DNA of 14,106 nt. Source: Faecimorpha sp963627615 (lineage in GTDB: Bacteria > Bacillota > Clostridia > Lachnospirales > Bianqueaceae). The position numbers and the translations under genes are program-made. The notes under the pieces were generated by a model that was given only the letters and a program-made list of their open reading frames with translations, searched no databases and was not told the DNA's origin. The stretch lies in assembly GCA_963627615.1 (NCBI GenBank), contig CAVGBV010000069.1, forward strand, positions 1-14,106, given 5' to 3'. Shown in pieces: positions 1-6,694 of the stretch. Position 1 is the stretch's first letter. Every line of letters starts with the position of its first letter.

Positions 1-96
1 GGAAGTGGGAAGATCGGAAGGCAAGACTTGGTTGAATGTGCAATTTTGAGGGTTCTATGTTTTGTAGGATCCGCATAAGATATGTATGTATCTTAT
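1..96 (+). other. Non-coding leader upstream of the tRNA cluster
   Basis: I see no gene here. An 8-bp inverted repeat with a 6-base loop (ATAAGATA at 75-82 and TATCTTAT at 89-96) ends directly at the first base of the tRNA-Asp. It could pair in the precursor transcript or mark a processing boundary. The stretch at 30-57 resembles spacer sequence of ribosomal/tRNA operons, but no rRNA can be recognised, so it may be the tail of an upstream stable-RNA operon. Confidence 0.4.
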
Positions 97-170
<74 letters not shown>

Positions 171-201
171 TTTGCCCTTTATGACTGGGCAGGATGATTA
201 T

Positions 202-278
202 GGCGGAGTAGCTCAGTTGGCTAGAGCACGCGGTTCATACCCGCGGTGTCGGCAGTTCAAATCTGTCCTCCGCTACCA
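202..278 (+). tRNA. tRNA-Met (CAT), CCA encoded
   Basis: The acceptor stem GGCGGAG/CTCCGCT (202-208 with 268-274) pairs along its full length, with a G-U closing pair. The anticodon stem CGCGG/CCGCG encloses anticodon CAT at 236-238. The T stem GGCAG/CTGTC encloses TTCAAAT. A275 is the discriminator and CCA is encoded at 276-278. The paired first position argues against an initiator tRNA, so elongator Met is most likely. A lysidine-modified tRNA-Ile2, which shares the CAT anticodon, cannot be formally excluded. The 3' CCA ends one base before the next tRNA. Confidence 0.88.
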
Positions 279-279
279 T

Positions 280-351
280 GCGCGAGTGGCTCAGTGGTAG
301 AGCATCGCCTTGCCAAGGCGAGGGTCGCGGGTCCGAATCCCGTCTCGCGCT
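280..351 (+). tRNA. tRNA-Gly (GCC)
   Basis: The acceptor stem GCGCGAG/CTCGCGC (280-286 with 344-350) is perfect. The anticodon stem TCGCC/GGCGA encloses anticodon GCC at 312-314, and the T arm has loop TCCGAAT. The discriminator is T351. CCA is not encoded. It starts one base after the tRNA-Met CCA, so the two are processed from one transcript, which the terminator at 357-388 closes. Confidence 0.93.
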
Positions 352-356
352 CTTAG

Positions 357-388
357 AAAAAGGACTGTATGCAGATGCAGTCCTTTTT
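357..388 (+). terminator. Rho-independent terminator of the tRNA cluster
   Basis: AAAAAGGACTG (357-367) pairs perfectly with CAGTCCTTTTT (378-388) around a 10-base loop, giving an 11-bp stem with a run of five T at its end. The A-run on the other side would also let it act leftwards. It lies 6 bases after the tRNA-Gly and separates the tRNA operon from the MATE gene. Confidence 0.9.
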
Positions 389-436
389 GTGTCTATTTAT
401 AGGATTCCATCGAAACATTCAAGGGAGAAGAGAAGA

Positions 437-1807
437 ATGCGAAAGGCACTGTCTACAGAAGAGCATTTGTTTAACAATCATCAGATCATGATGCTTCTGC
501 TGCCGCTGATGGCAGAACAGCTCTTGATTACGATGATGGGAATGGTGAATACCATGATGGTTACGCATATAGGACCGGCGGCGATCTCGGCGGTTTCCCT
601 TGTGGATTCCATTAACATCTTGGTGATTCAGGCCTTCTATGCGATGGGAGCCGGCGGAACCATTGTCTGTTCGCAGTACCTGGGACATCAGGACAGAGAT
701 AAGGCCAATCAGGCCGCACGGCAGACTCTATTGGTCATTACGCTTTTGTCGGTGATCACGATGCTTGCCTGTGCAGGGTTTAACAGAAAGCTGTTGGGAC
801 TGATTTTCGGAGCGGTGGATGATGAGGTACTGGATGCGGCGGAGACGTATTTCTTTTATTCGGCTTTGTCCTATCCTTTTATTGCGCTCTATGACTCCGG
901 TTCATCTATCTTTCGGGCACAGGGGCAGACTCGTTTCCCAATGCTGATGTCGGCGATTGCCAATGTGCTGAATATTTTGGGCAATATATTGCTGGTCTTG
1001 GTTCTGCATTGCGGTGTGGCGGGAGCGGCAATATCAACCCTCCTGGCAAGAGCCTTCTGCGCCTGGATTGTGATGTGGCGTTTGGCGCGGCCGCGGGGAG
1101 ATCAGCCGATTGTGGTGCGGGACTACCGCAAGATCCGACCGCAGTTCCGGCTGATTCAGTCTATTTTGCGGATCGGTATTCCTTCTGGTATAGAAAACGG
1201 AATGTTTCAGTTTGGAAAATTGGCGATTCAGTCGACCATCTCGACATTGGGCGTCACAGCCATGGCGGCGCAGGCAATGGCCAATACATTTGAGAATCTG
1301 AACGGTGTAGCGGCGGTTGGTACAGGTATCGGGCTGATGACAGTGGTTGGGCACTGCATGGGAGCGGACCGAAAAGAAGAAGCGGTCTATTACATAAAAA
1401 AGTTTTCGGTGATCGCGGAGGCTGTCATGATCCTGAGCTGCCTGTTGATGTATCTTTTGGGGAGACCTGTCGCGATACTTTCAGGGATGACAGAAGAGAG
1501 CATGCAGCAGTTTTTACACGCTCTTATGTGGATTTCATTGATAAAGCCGATTTTCTGGATTCCTTCTTTTGTATTTACCTATGGCCTGCGGGCCGCGGGA
1601 GACGTAAAGTTCGCCATGATCATATCCTGCCTGACGATGTGGCTCTTTCGAGTGACATTGACGGTATTCTTGTGCAAATATATGAATATGGGGATTATGG
1701 CAGCCTGGATTGGAATGTTTAGCGACTGGGGAGTGCGCGCGGTGATATTCACAAAAAGATTTATAAGCAGGAAATGGCTGAAATATCACGTAATTGAGAA
1801 TAGCTGA
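437..1807 (+). CDS. MATE-family multidrug/Na+ antiporter
   Basis: This is a 456-aa polytopic membrane protein of the MATE (multidrug and toxic compound extrusion) family, which exports cationic compounds in exchange for Na+ or H+. Family features seen are about twelve hydrophobic segments, the first helix with a PLMAEQLL motif (about residues 22-29), the GMVNTMMVTHIGPAAISAVS region typical of the first MATE half (about 33-52), the GAGGTIVCSQYLG motif near 70, and a matching second half with IPSGIENGMFQ (about 255) and GTGIGLMTVVG. The substrate cannot be predicted. The start at 437 is chosen because the frame upstream runs through the tRNA-Gly and terminator; a purine-rich RBS (AAGGGAG, 421-427) precedes it. 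It stands alone between the tRNA terminator and the convergent cotJC 3' end. Confidence 0.9.
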   Translation: MRKALSTEEHLFNNHQIMMLLLPLMAEQLLITMMGMVNTMMVTHIGPAAISAVSLVDSINILVIQAFYAMGAGGTIVCSQYLGHQDRDKANQAARQTLLVITLLSVITMLACAGFNRKLLGLIFGAVDDEVLDAAETYFFYSALSYPFIALYDSGSSIFRAQGQTRFPMLMSAIANVLNILGNILLVLVLHCGVAGAAISTLLARAFCAWIVMWRLARPRGDQPIVVRDYRKIRPQFRLIQSILRIGIPSGIENGMFQFGKLAIQSTISTLGVTAMAAQAMANTFENLNGVAAVGTGIGLMTVVGHCMGADRKEEAVYYIKKFSVIAEAVMILSCLLMYLLGRPVAILSGMTEESMQQFLHALMWISLIKPIFWIPSFVFTYGLRAAGDVKFAMIISCLTMWLFRVTLTVFLCKYMNMGIMAAWIGMFSDWGVRAVIFTKRFISRKWLKYHVIENS

Positions 1808-1814
1808 GACAGAG

Positions 1815-1851
1815 ATAAGGGATGGATGCTCGAATGGCATTCATCCCTTAT
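1815..1851. terminator. Hairpin between MATE gene and cotJC 3' end (shared terminator)
   Basis: Bases 1815-1829 pair with 1837-1851 in a 15-bp stem containing one G-T pair, with loop TCGAATG. It lies 7 bases after the MATE stop and 5 bases beyond the cotJC stop on the other strand, the usual place for a bidirectional terminator between convergent genes. There is no long T tract on either side, so efficiency is uncertain. Confidence 0.65.
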
Positions 1852-2016
1852 AGAATTTAATGGTATTTGGGACTCATCTGATGGAAGCTGACATCCTGCA
1901 GTGCTTCACCGAATCTCTGGAAGTGTATGACCTCTCTTTGGCGCAGAAACTTTAAGGGTTCGATGATATCCGGATCATCCGCCAGATTGATCAGGCGTTC
2001 ATAGGTGCTTCTGGCC

Positions 2017-2026
2017 NNNNNNNNNN
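2017..2026. other. Assembly gap (10 N) with identical 9-base flanks
   Basis: CTTCTGGCC stands immediately before the Ns (2008-2016) and immediately after them (2027-2035). If the Ns and one copy are removed, the cotJC frame reads AAEQKARSTYERL without interruption, as expected for the family. The two contig ends therefore most likely overlap and little or nothing is missing. The gap is 15 bases from the left core repeat of the element. Confidence 0.9.
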
Positions 2027-2041
2027 CTTCTGGCCTTTTGC

Positions 2042-2049
2042 TCTGCTGC
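2042..2049. repeat. Left attachment core (8-bp direct repeat)
   Basis: TCTGCTGC here is shared with 6711-6718. To its left is cotJC 3' sequence (CTTTTGC), to its right element sequence (GCTCTCG). The identity does not extend beyond 8 bases, which is typical for large serine recombinase att sites, where exchange occurs at a central dinucleotide. GCGC...GCGC symmetry just inside the element (2048-2064) could be part of a recombinase arm, but this is not firm. Confidence 0.8.
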
Positions 2050-2089
2050 GCTCTCGTAAGCGCGACTTTCCGGATTTATGCGTGGTGTG

Positions 2090-2118
2090 TTGAAAAAAGC
2101 AGGAAGGTATGATACAAT
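2090..2118 (+). promoter_or_regulatory. SigmaA-type promoter at the left end of the element
   Basis: TTGAAA (2090-2095), a 17-base spacer, and TACAAT (2113-2118) closely match the vegetative consensus. It lies about 40 bases inside the left core and reads into the membrane protein, the 49-aa ORF and the recombinase, which follow on the same strand without an evident terminator. Confidence 0.75.
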
Positions 2119-2157
2119 TCAGTTAGAGAGTTAACGTATATGGAGGTGTTTGAGCCC

Positions 2158-2637
2158 ATGATTTTCCTGATCGAATGCATCGCGGCCTGCGCTTTATTTA
2201 CCGCCGCCCTGGAGATAGTATGTGCCGGACGGAGAGAGATTTTTACCAATGATTATCCTCCCGTTGTGACGGATAAGCTGCGTGCTCTGAATGTCGTTGG
2301 CGAGAAGCCGCCAACCAGAAAAAGCGATATCATCCGCAAGCTTATAGCGGTTGTTATCTATGCGGTTCTCTTTGCCGTTGTCCTGCGATTTATCAACGGT
2401 ATTACGACATTTTCGAAAGCGGCGGTGACAGCTTATCTTCTGTGGCTGGTAGTCGACTGGTATGATTTTTGGGTGGTGGATATCCTGCTGGTGCCGTTTG
2501 ATAAGTTTTACAAAATGGCAAAGGTCAGTCCGATCGAGAGGTCCGCGGTTTGGTTCCATTGCAAAGCCAGTTTAAGAGGAATGATCATCGGACTCGTATT
2601 TGCGCCGCTTGTTGGTCTCATTACAATGCTGATGTAA
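2158..2637 (+). CDS. Small integral membrane protein of unknown function (element gene)
   Basis: The product is a 159-aa protein with about four hydrophobic segments: roughly residues 1-24, 61-82, 88-113 and 138-158. A charged stretch near residues 25-60 contains YPP, and an aromatic WYDFWVVD motif sits in the third segment. I do not recognise the family. The start at 2158 is preferred over the in-frame ATG at 2140 because GGAGGTG (2141-2147) lies 10 bases upstream of 2158 and actually overlaps the earlier codon. It is the first gene of the element, read from the promoter at 2090-2118. About 100 bases separate it from the 49-aa ORF. A role in element maintenance or as passenger cargo are both possible. 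Confidence 0.75.
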   Translation: MIFLIECIAACALFTAALEIVCAGRREIFTNDYPPVVTDKLRALNVVGEKPPTRKSDIIRKLIAVVIYAVLFAVVLRFINGITTFSKAAVTAYLLWLVVDWYDFWVVDILLVPFDKFYKMAKVSPIERSAVWFHCKASLRGMIIGLVFAPLVGLITMLM

Positions 2638-2738
2638 AAGTACAGATTTCCCCCTTTCATTTTTCAGTTGCACACTCCTGGAATAGAGGACTTGCCGCTT
2701 TTCATATAGTGGGGTACGGATATGAAAGGGGTATTTTT

Positions 2739-2888
2739 ATGGAAGAAAATGAACAATCCGAGGTCTTATACAGGAGTGTCTTCAAGAATGGGAAGAGCGT
2801 CACAACGGAGCAGGAATACACGGAAGTCTGGGCGCAGCTCATCAGTACTTTGGAAAGAGACAAGTGTGCGCCTTCTGTCCCAAAGTGA
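2739..2888 (+). CDS. 49-aa small protein coupled to the recombinase (candidate accessory or directionality factor)
   Basis: This is a short acidic-to-neutral protein beginning MEENEQSEVLYRSVFKNGKS, followed by a TTEQEYTEVWAQLISTLERDK segment likely to form a helix. It has its own RBS (GAAAGGGG, 2724-2731) and ends 11 bases before the recombinase start, whose RBS overlaps this stop codon, so the two are probably translationally coupled. No family can be assigned with certainty; small ORFs in this place beside large serine recombinases are common in Clostridia. Recombination directionality factors for this recombinase class are often small and encoded nearby, so that role is plausible but unproven. 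Constitutive co-expression would argue against it, since it would favour permanent excision. Confidence 0.6.
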   Translation: MEENEQSEVLYRSVFKNGKSVTTEQEYTEVWAQLISTLERDKCAPSVPK

Positions 2889-2899
2889 GGTGCTTATAT

Positions 2900-4468
2900 A
2901 TGGAAAATGGAAAACAAAAGGCAGCGATTTACTGCCGGTTATCGGAAGAAGACAAAACGAAACAAAATGAGAACGAGGATTCAGCCAGTATACAGAATCA
3001 AAAGGCAATGCTGATCGGGTACGCGCTGGAACAGGGATGGGATATCTATGGTATTTACAGTGACGATGATTATGCCGGAGCGGATCGGCGTCGGCCGGAG
3101 TTCAATCGGCTTCTGCGGGATGCCGAGGTAAAAAAATTCGATATTATCCTCTGTAAGACACAATCCCGTTTTACCCGTGAGCTGGAGCTTGTGGAAAAGT
3201 ATATTCACGGATTGTTTCCCATCTGGGGAATTCGTTTTCTCAGCATTGTGGACAACGCGGATACCGCCAATAAGGGCAATAAAAAATCCCGTCAGATCAA
3301 CGGGCTTGTGAACGAGTGGTATTTGGAGGATATGTCCGACAACATCCGCAGCATCCTGAAAAATCGGCGGGAGAATGGATTTCACATTGGTTCGTTTGCT
3401 CTGTATGGATACAAAAAAGATCCGCAGCAGAAGGGGCATTTGCTGATCGATGAGGAGGCGGCCGCCATTGTCCGCGAGGTATTCACGCTCTTTTCGCAGG
3501 GGTATGGAAAGACCGCCATCGCCCGTATGCTCAATGACAGAGGCATCCCTAATCCGACCGAATACAAACGGCTGAAAGGGTTGCGGTATAAGCAGCCGAG
3601 GTCCCGCAGCAGCACCCTTTGGAAATATTTTGCGATCTCGGATATGCTGACCAATGAGATCTATATCGGTAATATGGTGCAGGGCAAATACGGCAGTATT
3701 TCCTATAAGACCAAGCAGAACAAGCCGCGTCCGAAAAATGAGTGGTACATCGTAGAGGGGACGCATGACCCCATTATCGACCGTGAACTATGGGACAGGG
3801 TGCAAAAGATGGTACAGGAGCGCGCCAAGCCCTTCGAGACCGGTACCATCGGTCTGTTTGCGAGAAAAGCCCGCTGCATGAATTGTGGCTGCACTCTGCG
3901 GTCGTCAAAGAATCGGGGCAGGCATTATCTGCAATGCAGAAGCCGCCATGTGTCAAGAGAGGCTTGCATTGGCGCATTTATCTCGGTTGACAAGCTGGAA
4001 CAGATCGTGATCGGCGAATTAAAACGCTTGTCCGAGGAATACCTGAATAAGGAAGAGCTGGAGAGGAGTATTGAACCGGGCGGCAATCTGGAGGCACAGA
4101 AGAAGAGGGCACTGGCCAATATTGCGGTGTATGAAAAGCGGGCCGCGGAGTTGTCCAGAGGGATTCGTGAGCTGTATATGGATAAGGTCAAAGGAGTGAT
4201 CTCCGCCGGAGACTTTGCGGAGATGTCCCTGGAGTTTACAGCCGACCGAGAACGCCTGGAAAGGCTCATTTCCGACGGGCGTAAGAGGATGGATGCGATG
4301 GATATCCAGATAAAAGCCGGAGAGAACCGACAGGACATGGTGGACCGTTATACCCATCCAGAGCATCTGAACCGCGAAATGGTCGAGTTTCTGATCGACT
4401 ACATTTCCGTAGGAAGGCGCATCCCGGGGACGCAGAATGTACCTGTTGAAATCCATTGGAATTTTTGA
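2900..4468 (+). CDS. Large serine recombinase (site-specific integrase/excisionase)
   Basis: A 522-aa large serine recombinase, the family that integrates and excises elements through 2-bp staggered cuts. The N-terminal resolvase domain (about residues 7-150) has AAIYCRLS with Ser15 as predicted nucleophile, and SRFTRE with the active-site arginines (about residue 95). The recombinase domain follows (about 170-280; FALYGYKKD, YGKTAIARMLNDRGIPNP). A zinc beta-ribbon has two CxxC-like pairs (CMNCGC near 325, then LQC and EAC), and the C-terminal part is charged and coiled-coil-like (about 385-475). The start at 2900 is chosen for the GAGGTG RBS seven bases upstream and the MENGKQKAAIYCRLS N-terminus; an in-frame ATG at 2864 lies inside the preceding gene. 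It is the only recombinase in the element and the obvious agent of insertion into cotJC. Confidence 0.95.
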   Translation: MENGKQKAAIYCRLSEEDKTKQNENEDSASIQNQKAMLIGYALEQGWDIYGIYSDDDYAGADRRRPEFNRLLRDAEVKKFDIILCKTQSRFTRELELVEKYIHGLFPIWGIRFLSIVDNADTANKGNKKSRQINGLVNEWYLEDMSDNIRSILKNRRENGFHIGSFALYGYKKDPQQKGHLLIDEEAAAIVREVFTLFSQGYGKTAIARMLNDRGIPNPTEYKRLKGLRYKQPRSRSSTLWKYFAISDMLTNEIYIGNMVQGKYGSISYKTKQNKPRPKNEWYIVEGTHDPIIDRELWDRVQKMVQERAKPFETGTIGLFARKARCMNCGCTLRSSKNRGRHYLQCRSRHVSREACIGAFISVDKLEQIVIGELKRLSEEYLNKEELERSIEPGGNLEAQKKRALANIAVYEKRAAELSRGIRELYMDKVKGVISAGDFAEMSLEFTADRERLERLISDGRKRMDAMDIQIKAGENRQDMVDRYTHPEHLNREMVEFLIDYISVGRRIPGTQNVPVEIHWNF

Positions 4469-4481
4469 AAGAAATTCTTTT
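4459..4481. terminator. Weak hairpin between convergent recombinase and MFS genes
   Basis: GAATTT (4459-4464) pairs with AAATTC (4472-4477) around a 7-base loop, followed by TTTT. The stem is short and AT-rich and overlaps the recombinase stop. The gap between the two convergent stop codons is only 11 bases, so transcripts from both sides may overlap. Confidence 0.3.
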
Positions 4482-5664
4482 ATGAGACTTTTTTCCGTTT
4501 TCCTGCCAGTAAAAGACTAAGCAGCATAGCAACCGGGAAAATGATCGCGCAGAGCACTCCGATATGCAGATTATTTCCAAAGGCGCTGGAAACAAAACCG
4601 GCCAGCGTCGGACCGCTTGCGCACCCAAGGTCTCCGGCGAGTGCTAACATCGCAAACAGAACAGTTCCTCCGTTTTTTATGGCCGCAGACGCCTTGCTGA
4701 AAGTGCCCGGCCAGAGAATGCCGACGGAAAATCCGCAAACAGCACAGCCAATCAAACCGAAAACCGGAATCGGCACAAACGCGATGACAAGATAGGCGGC
4801 AATGCATAAGAGTACACTGTACTTCATACAGAGATCCAGCTTCAGACGCTCTCCGAATTTGCCGTAGATCAGTCTTGAGATTCCCATCAGAAAGGCGAAT
4901 GCCATCGGTCCGGTAAGGTCTCCGACAGTTTTAGAAACGCCCAGTCCCTGTTCAGCAAAGGTTGAAGCCCATTGGCTCACGGCTTGTTCACTTGCTCCGG
5001 AGCAGAGCATCATGATCATCAGAAGCCAGAAAATCGGCATACGCAATAGATCCCGCATTCCGCAGCCGGCTTCGCCCTCTTCGTTCAGCGAATAAATCGG
5101 TACCCTGGTAAACAGAATCAGATTACACAGCGGAATCAGGGCCCAGATCAAGGTCAGAGCCTTCCAGTGTTCCGTGCCGAAGATGGCAAAGAAGGCGGTG
5201 GAGATCAGTACGACTCCTACATGCCCCCAGCAGTAAAAGGAATGAAGCAGGCTCATGGCCTTTTCCTTGTTGTCTGAAGGACAGGCTTCTACGATCGGGC
5301 TGATCAGAACCTCGAGCAGTCCGCCTCCGATGGCGTAGATCATGACAGCGATCAGAATCCCCATAAAAGCGTCCGGCAGAAGTTCCGGCAGTACTGTCAG
5401 GGCAACGATGCCTACGATAGAACAAATATGTGCCAGAAGGACCGAGGCGCGGTATCCGATTTTGTCTATAAAACCGGCGGACAGCAGATCGATCAGCAGC
5501 TGAATCAGAAAGTTCACAGTGATCAGCAGCGTAATCTGTGAAAGGGGGATCTGGTATTGCTTCTGCAGCGTCACAAACAGTAAGGGTACAAAGTTGTTTA
5601 CGACCGCTTGCACAATGTATCCGATAAAGCAGGCATACATCGTTTTTCTGTAATCTGGTTTCAT
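4480..5664 (-). CDS. MFS transporter (element cargo)
   Basis: A 394-aa major facilitator superfamily permease with twelve predicted membrane segments in two halves joined by a hydrophilic loop near residues 190-205 (YSLNEEGEAGCGMRD). The start of each half carries MFS-like features: NFLIQLLIDLLSAGFIDKIGYRAS in the first half, with the D-x-x-G-x-R loop between helices 2 and 3 (about residues 66-71), and RLIYGKFGERL in the second. Overall organisation resembles fucose-permease-like carriers that take up or export small organic molecules; the substrate is unknown. RBS AAGGAGAA lies 5 bases before the ATG. It is divergent from the AraC regulator across about 120 bases, which suggests control by that regulator. 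Its orientation is that of cotJ, so cotJ transcripts could enter it. Confidence 0.88.
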   Translation of the reverse strand: MKPDYRKTMYACFIGYIVQAVVNNFVPLLFVTLQKQYQIPLSQITLLITVNFLIQLLIDLLSAGFIDKIGYRASVLLAHICSIVGIVALTVLPELLPDAFMGILIAVMIYAIGGGLLEVLISPIVEACPSDNKEKAMSLLHSFYCWGHVGVVLISTAFFAIFGTEHWKALTLIWALIPLCNLILFTRVPIYSLNEEGEAGCGMRDLLRMPIFWLLMIMMLCSGASEQAVSQWASTFAEQGLGVSKTVGDLTGPMAFAFLMGISRLIYGKFGERLKLDLCMKYSVLLCIAAYLVIAFVPIPVFGLIGCAVCGFSVGILWPGTFSKASAAIKNGGTVLFAMLALAGDLGCASGPTLAGFVSSAFGNNLHIGVLCAIIFPVAMLLSLLLAGKRKKVS

Positions 5665-5689
5665 GAATGTTCTCCTTGTGTTTTGAAAA

Positions 5690-5708
5690 GATATAGTGGT
5701 ATTATATC
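5690..5708. promoter_or_regulatory. Inverted repeat overlapping the MFS promoter (candidate operator)
   Basis: GATATA (5690-5695) and TATATC (5703-5708) form a 6-bp dyad with a 7-base spacer. On the - strand a good -10 element (TATAAT) lies inside it (5701-5706), while no good -35 is seen, which fits an activator-dependent promoter for the MFS gene. The divergent AraC protein is the likely ligand. The region is very AT-rich, so chance symmetry is possible. Confidence 0.4.
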
Positions 5709-5728
5709 GTTTATATGATCCGAAAATC

Positions 5729-5758
5729 TTGATTTATATTGTCGATATATGGTACAAT
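5729..5758 (+). promoter_or_regulatory. Probable promoter of the AraC regulator
   Basis: TTGATT (5729-5734), an 18-base spacer and TACAAT (5753-5758). Transcription would start near 5765, after the ATG at 5749, which supports 5788 as the true start of the regulator. Confidence 0.5.
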
Positions 5759-5787
5759 ATCTTCAAAATCAATGGAGAGGGATCAGA

Positions 5788-6687
5788 ATGCAGCCGACAT
5801 GGATTCAAACAGACGAGACTTTACGGGAATTAAAAACACATGGGATGCCGTCCTATCCTTTTGAATACTATTGCGATACGATGTGTGCTTTGAACAATCA
5901 TTGTATTGACTGGCACTGGCACGATGAATTCGAATGGGTCTTTGCTCAGACAGGAGATATAGAGTGCTCGATAGAGACAGAATCGTTTCGATTAGCGAAG
6001 GGCGATGCGGCCTTTATCAACAGCAAGGTTCTTCATCGCTTTAAAAGCGAAGAGGATGCCAGGATGCCGAATATTTTATTCTCATCCGATTTCATTGCGG
6101 GACAGGATTCTCCTGTGTTTTCCGACTATATAGAACCTGTGATTTTTTCCGAGTGCTCGTACCTTGTGTTTCGCGGAAACCATGAAAAAGACAATCGTAT
6201 TTTGATGCTTTTGAATGATGTTTTTCAAAAAGCGCAACCACAAAATCAGGATCGGCTCAGCATTCAGATTGCGGTTCTGTCCCTGTGGCAGGAATTTTTT
6301 TGTGTCTACGGGGCGGCCTTTGACTCCAAGTGCTCGGAGAAGAAGATGCTTCTGGATTCCAGAACCCGGAGGATGCTTCAATTCATCACGGACCATTATA
6401 TGGATACGATTCGTCTTATGGATATTGCCGCTTCCGCGGGCGTTAGCGAAAGTGAAGCGCTTCGCTGTTTTCACAGGACGATTCAGACGACGCCGGTGAA
6501 CTATCTGATTCATTATCGAATCCGGCAGGCCAAGCATCTGCTTCGAACCACGGACGATACGATCACACGTATTGCAGGCCAGGTCGGAATGGATAATATC
6601 AATTACTTCAACCGTATTTTTAAAAAGCAATGCGGTATGACGCCGAGTGCTTACCGGATGCAGTGGAGAGGAAACTATATTGACTGA
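5788..6687 (+). CDS. AraC/XylS-family transcriptional regulator (element cargo)
   Basis: A 299-aa two-domain regulator. The N-terminal half (about residues 25-110) is a cupin-like sensor, seen in the DWHWHDEFEWVF segment and the later FINSKVLHRF histidines. The C-terminal 100 residues form the AraC DNA-binding domain with two helix-turn-helix motifs: IRLMDIAASAGVSESEALRCF and the second with ITRIAGQVGMDNINYFNRIF, followed by the signature end CGMTPSAYR. The start at 5788 has RBS GGAGAGG (5774-5780) eight bases upstream; the ATG at 5749 lacks one. It is divergent from the MFS gene and probably controls it in response to a small-molecule ligand, most likely a sugar or similar compound. It ends 23 bases before the right core repeat. 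Confidence 0.92.
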   Translation: MQPTWIQTDETLRELKTHGMPSYPFEYYCDTMCALNNHCIDWHWHDEFEWVFAQTGDIECSIETESFRLAKGDAAFINSKVLHRFKSEEDARMPNILFSSDFIAGQDSPVFSDYIEPVIFSECSYLVFRGNHEKDNRILMLLNDVFQKAQPQNQDRLSIQIAVLSLWQEFFCVYGAAFDSKCSEKKMLLDSRTRRMLQFITDHYMDTIRLMDIAASAGVSESEALRCFHRTIQTTPVNYLIHYRIRQAKHLLRTTDDTITRIAGQVGMDNINYFNRIFKKQCGMTPSAYRMQWRGNYID

Positions 6688-6694
6688 GTTGTTC

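Larger units (their letters stand above)
1857..2049 (-). pseudogene. cotJC: cotJC 3' half (manganese catalase-like spore coat protein), separated from its 5' half by the element
   Basis: On the - strand this encodes the C-terminal end of a CotJC/manganese catalase protein: AAEQKARSTYERLINLADD, then PLKFLRQREVIHFQRFGEAL, ending SPKYH and TAA (1857-1859). Collapsing the N gap with its 9-base repeated flanks leaves one open frame from the core repeat to the stop, about 57 codons. It contributes two of the five metal ligands expected for the family: the Glu of AAEQK, whose codon begins inside the core repeat, and the His of EVIHF 33 residues later, the spacing seen between the third Glu and second His ligands of manganese catalases. 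It has no start or RBS of its own, so as it stands it cannot be expressed as CotJC. The 5' half is at 6711-7117 in the same orientation. Confidence 0.88.

Noticed and set aside
278..436. N-terminal extension of the MATE frame back to an ATG at 278
   Set aside because: It runs through tRNA-Gly and its terminator. The conserved protein starts at 437 behind a purine-rich RBS.
2008..2035. The repeated CTTCTGGCC around the gap as a biological direct repeat or second att site
   Set aside because: It touches the Ns on both sides, and the conserved cotJC frame needs only one copy, so a contig-end overlap explains it.
5749..5787. Earlier start of the AraC regulator at 5749
   Set aside because: It overlaps the -10 box of the likely promoter and has no RBS; 5788 has GGAGAGG in front.
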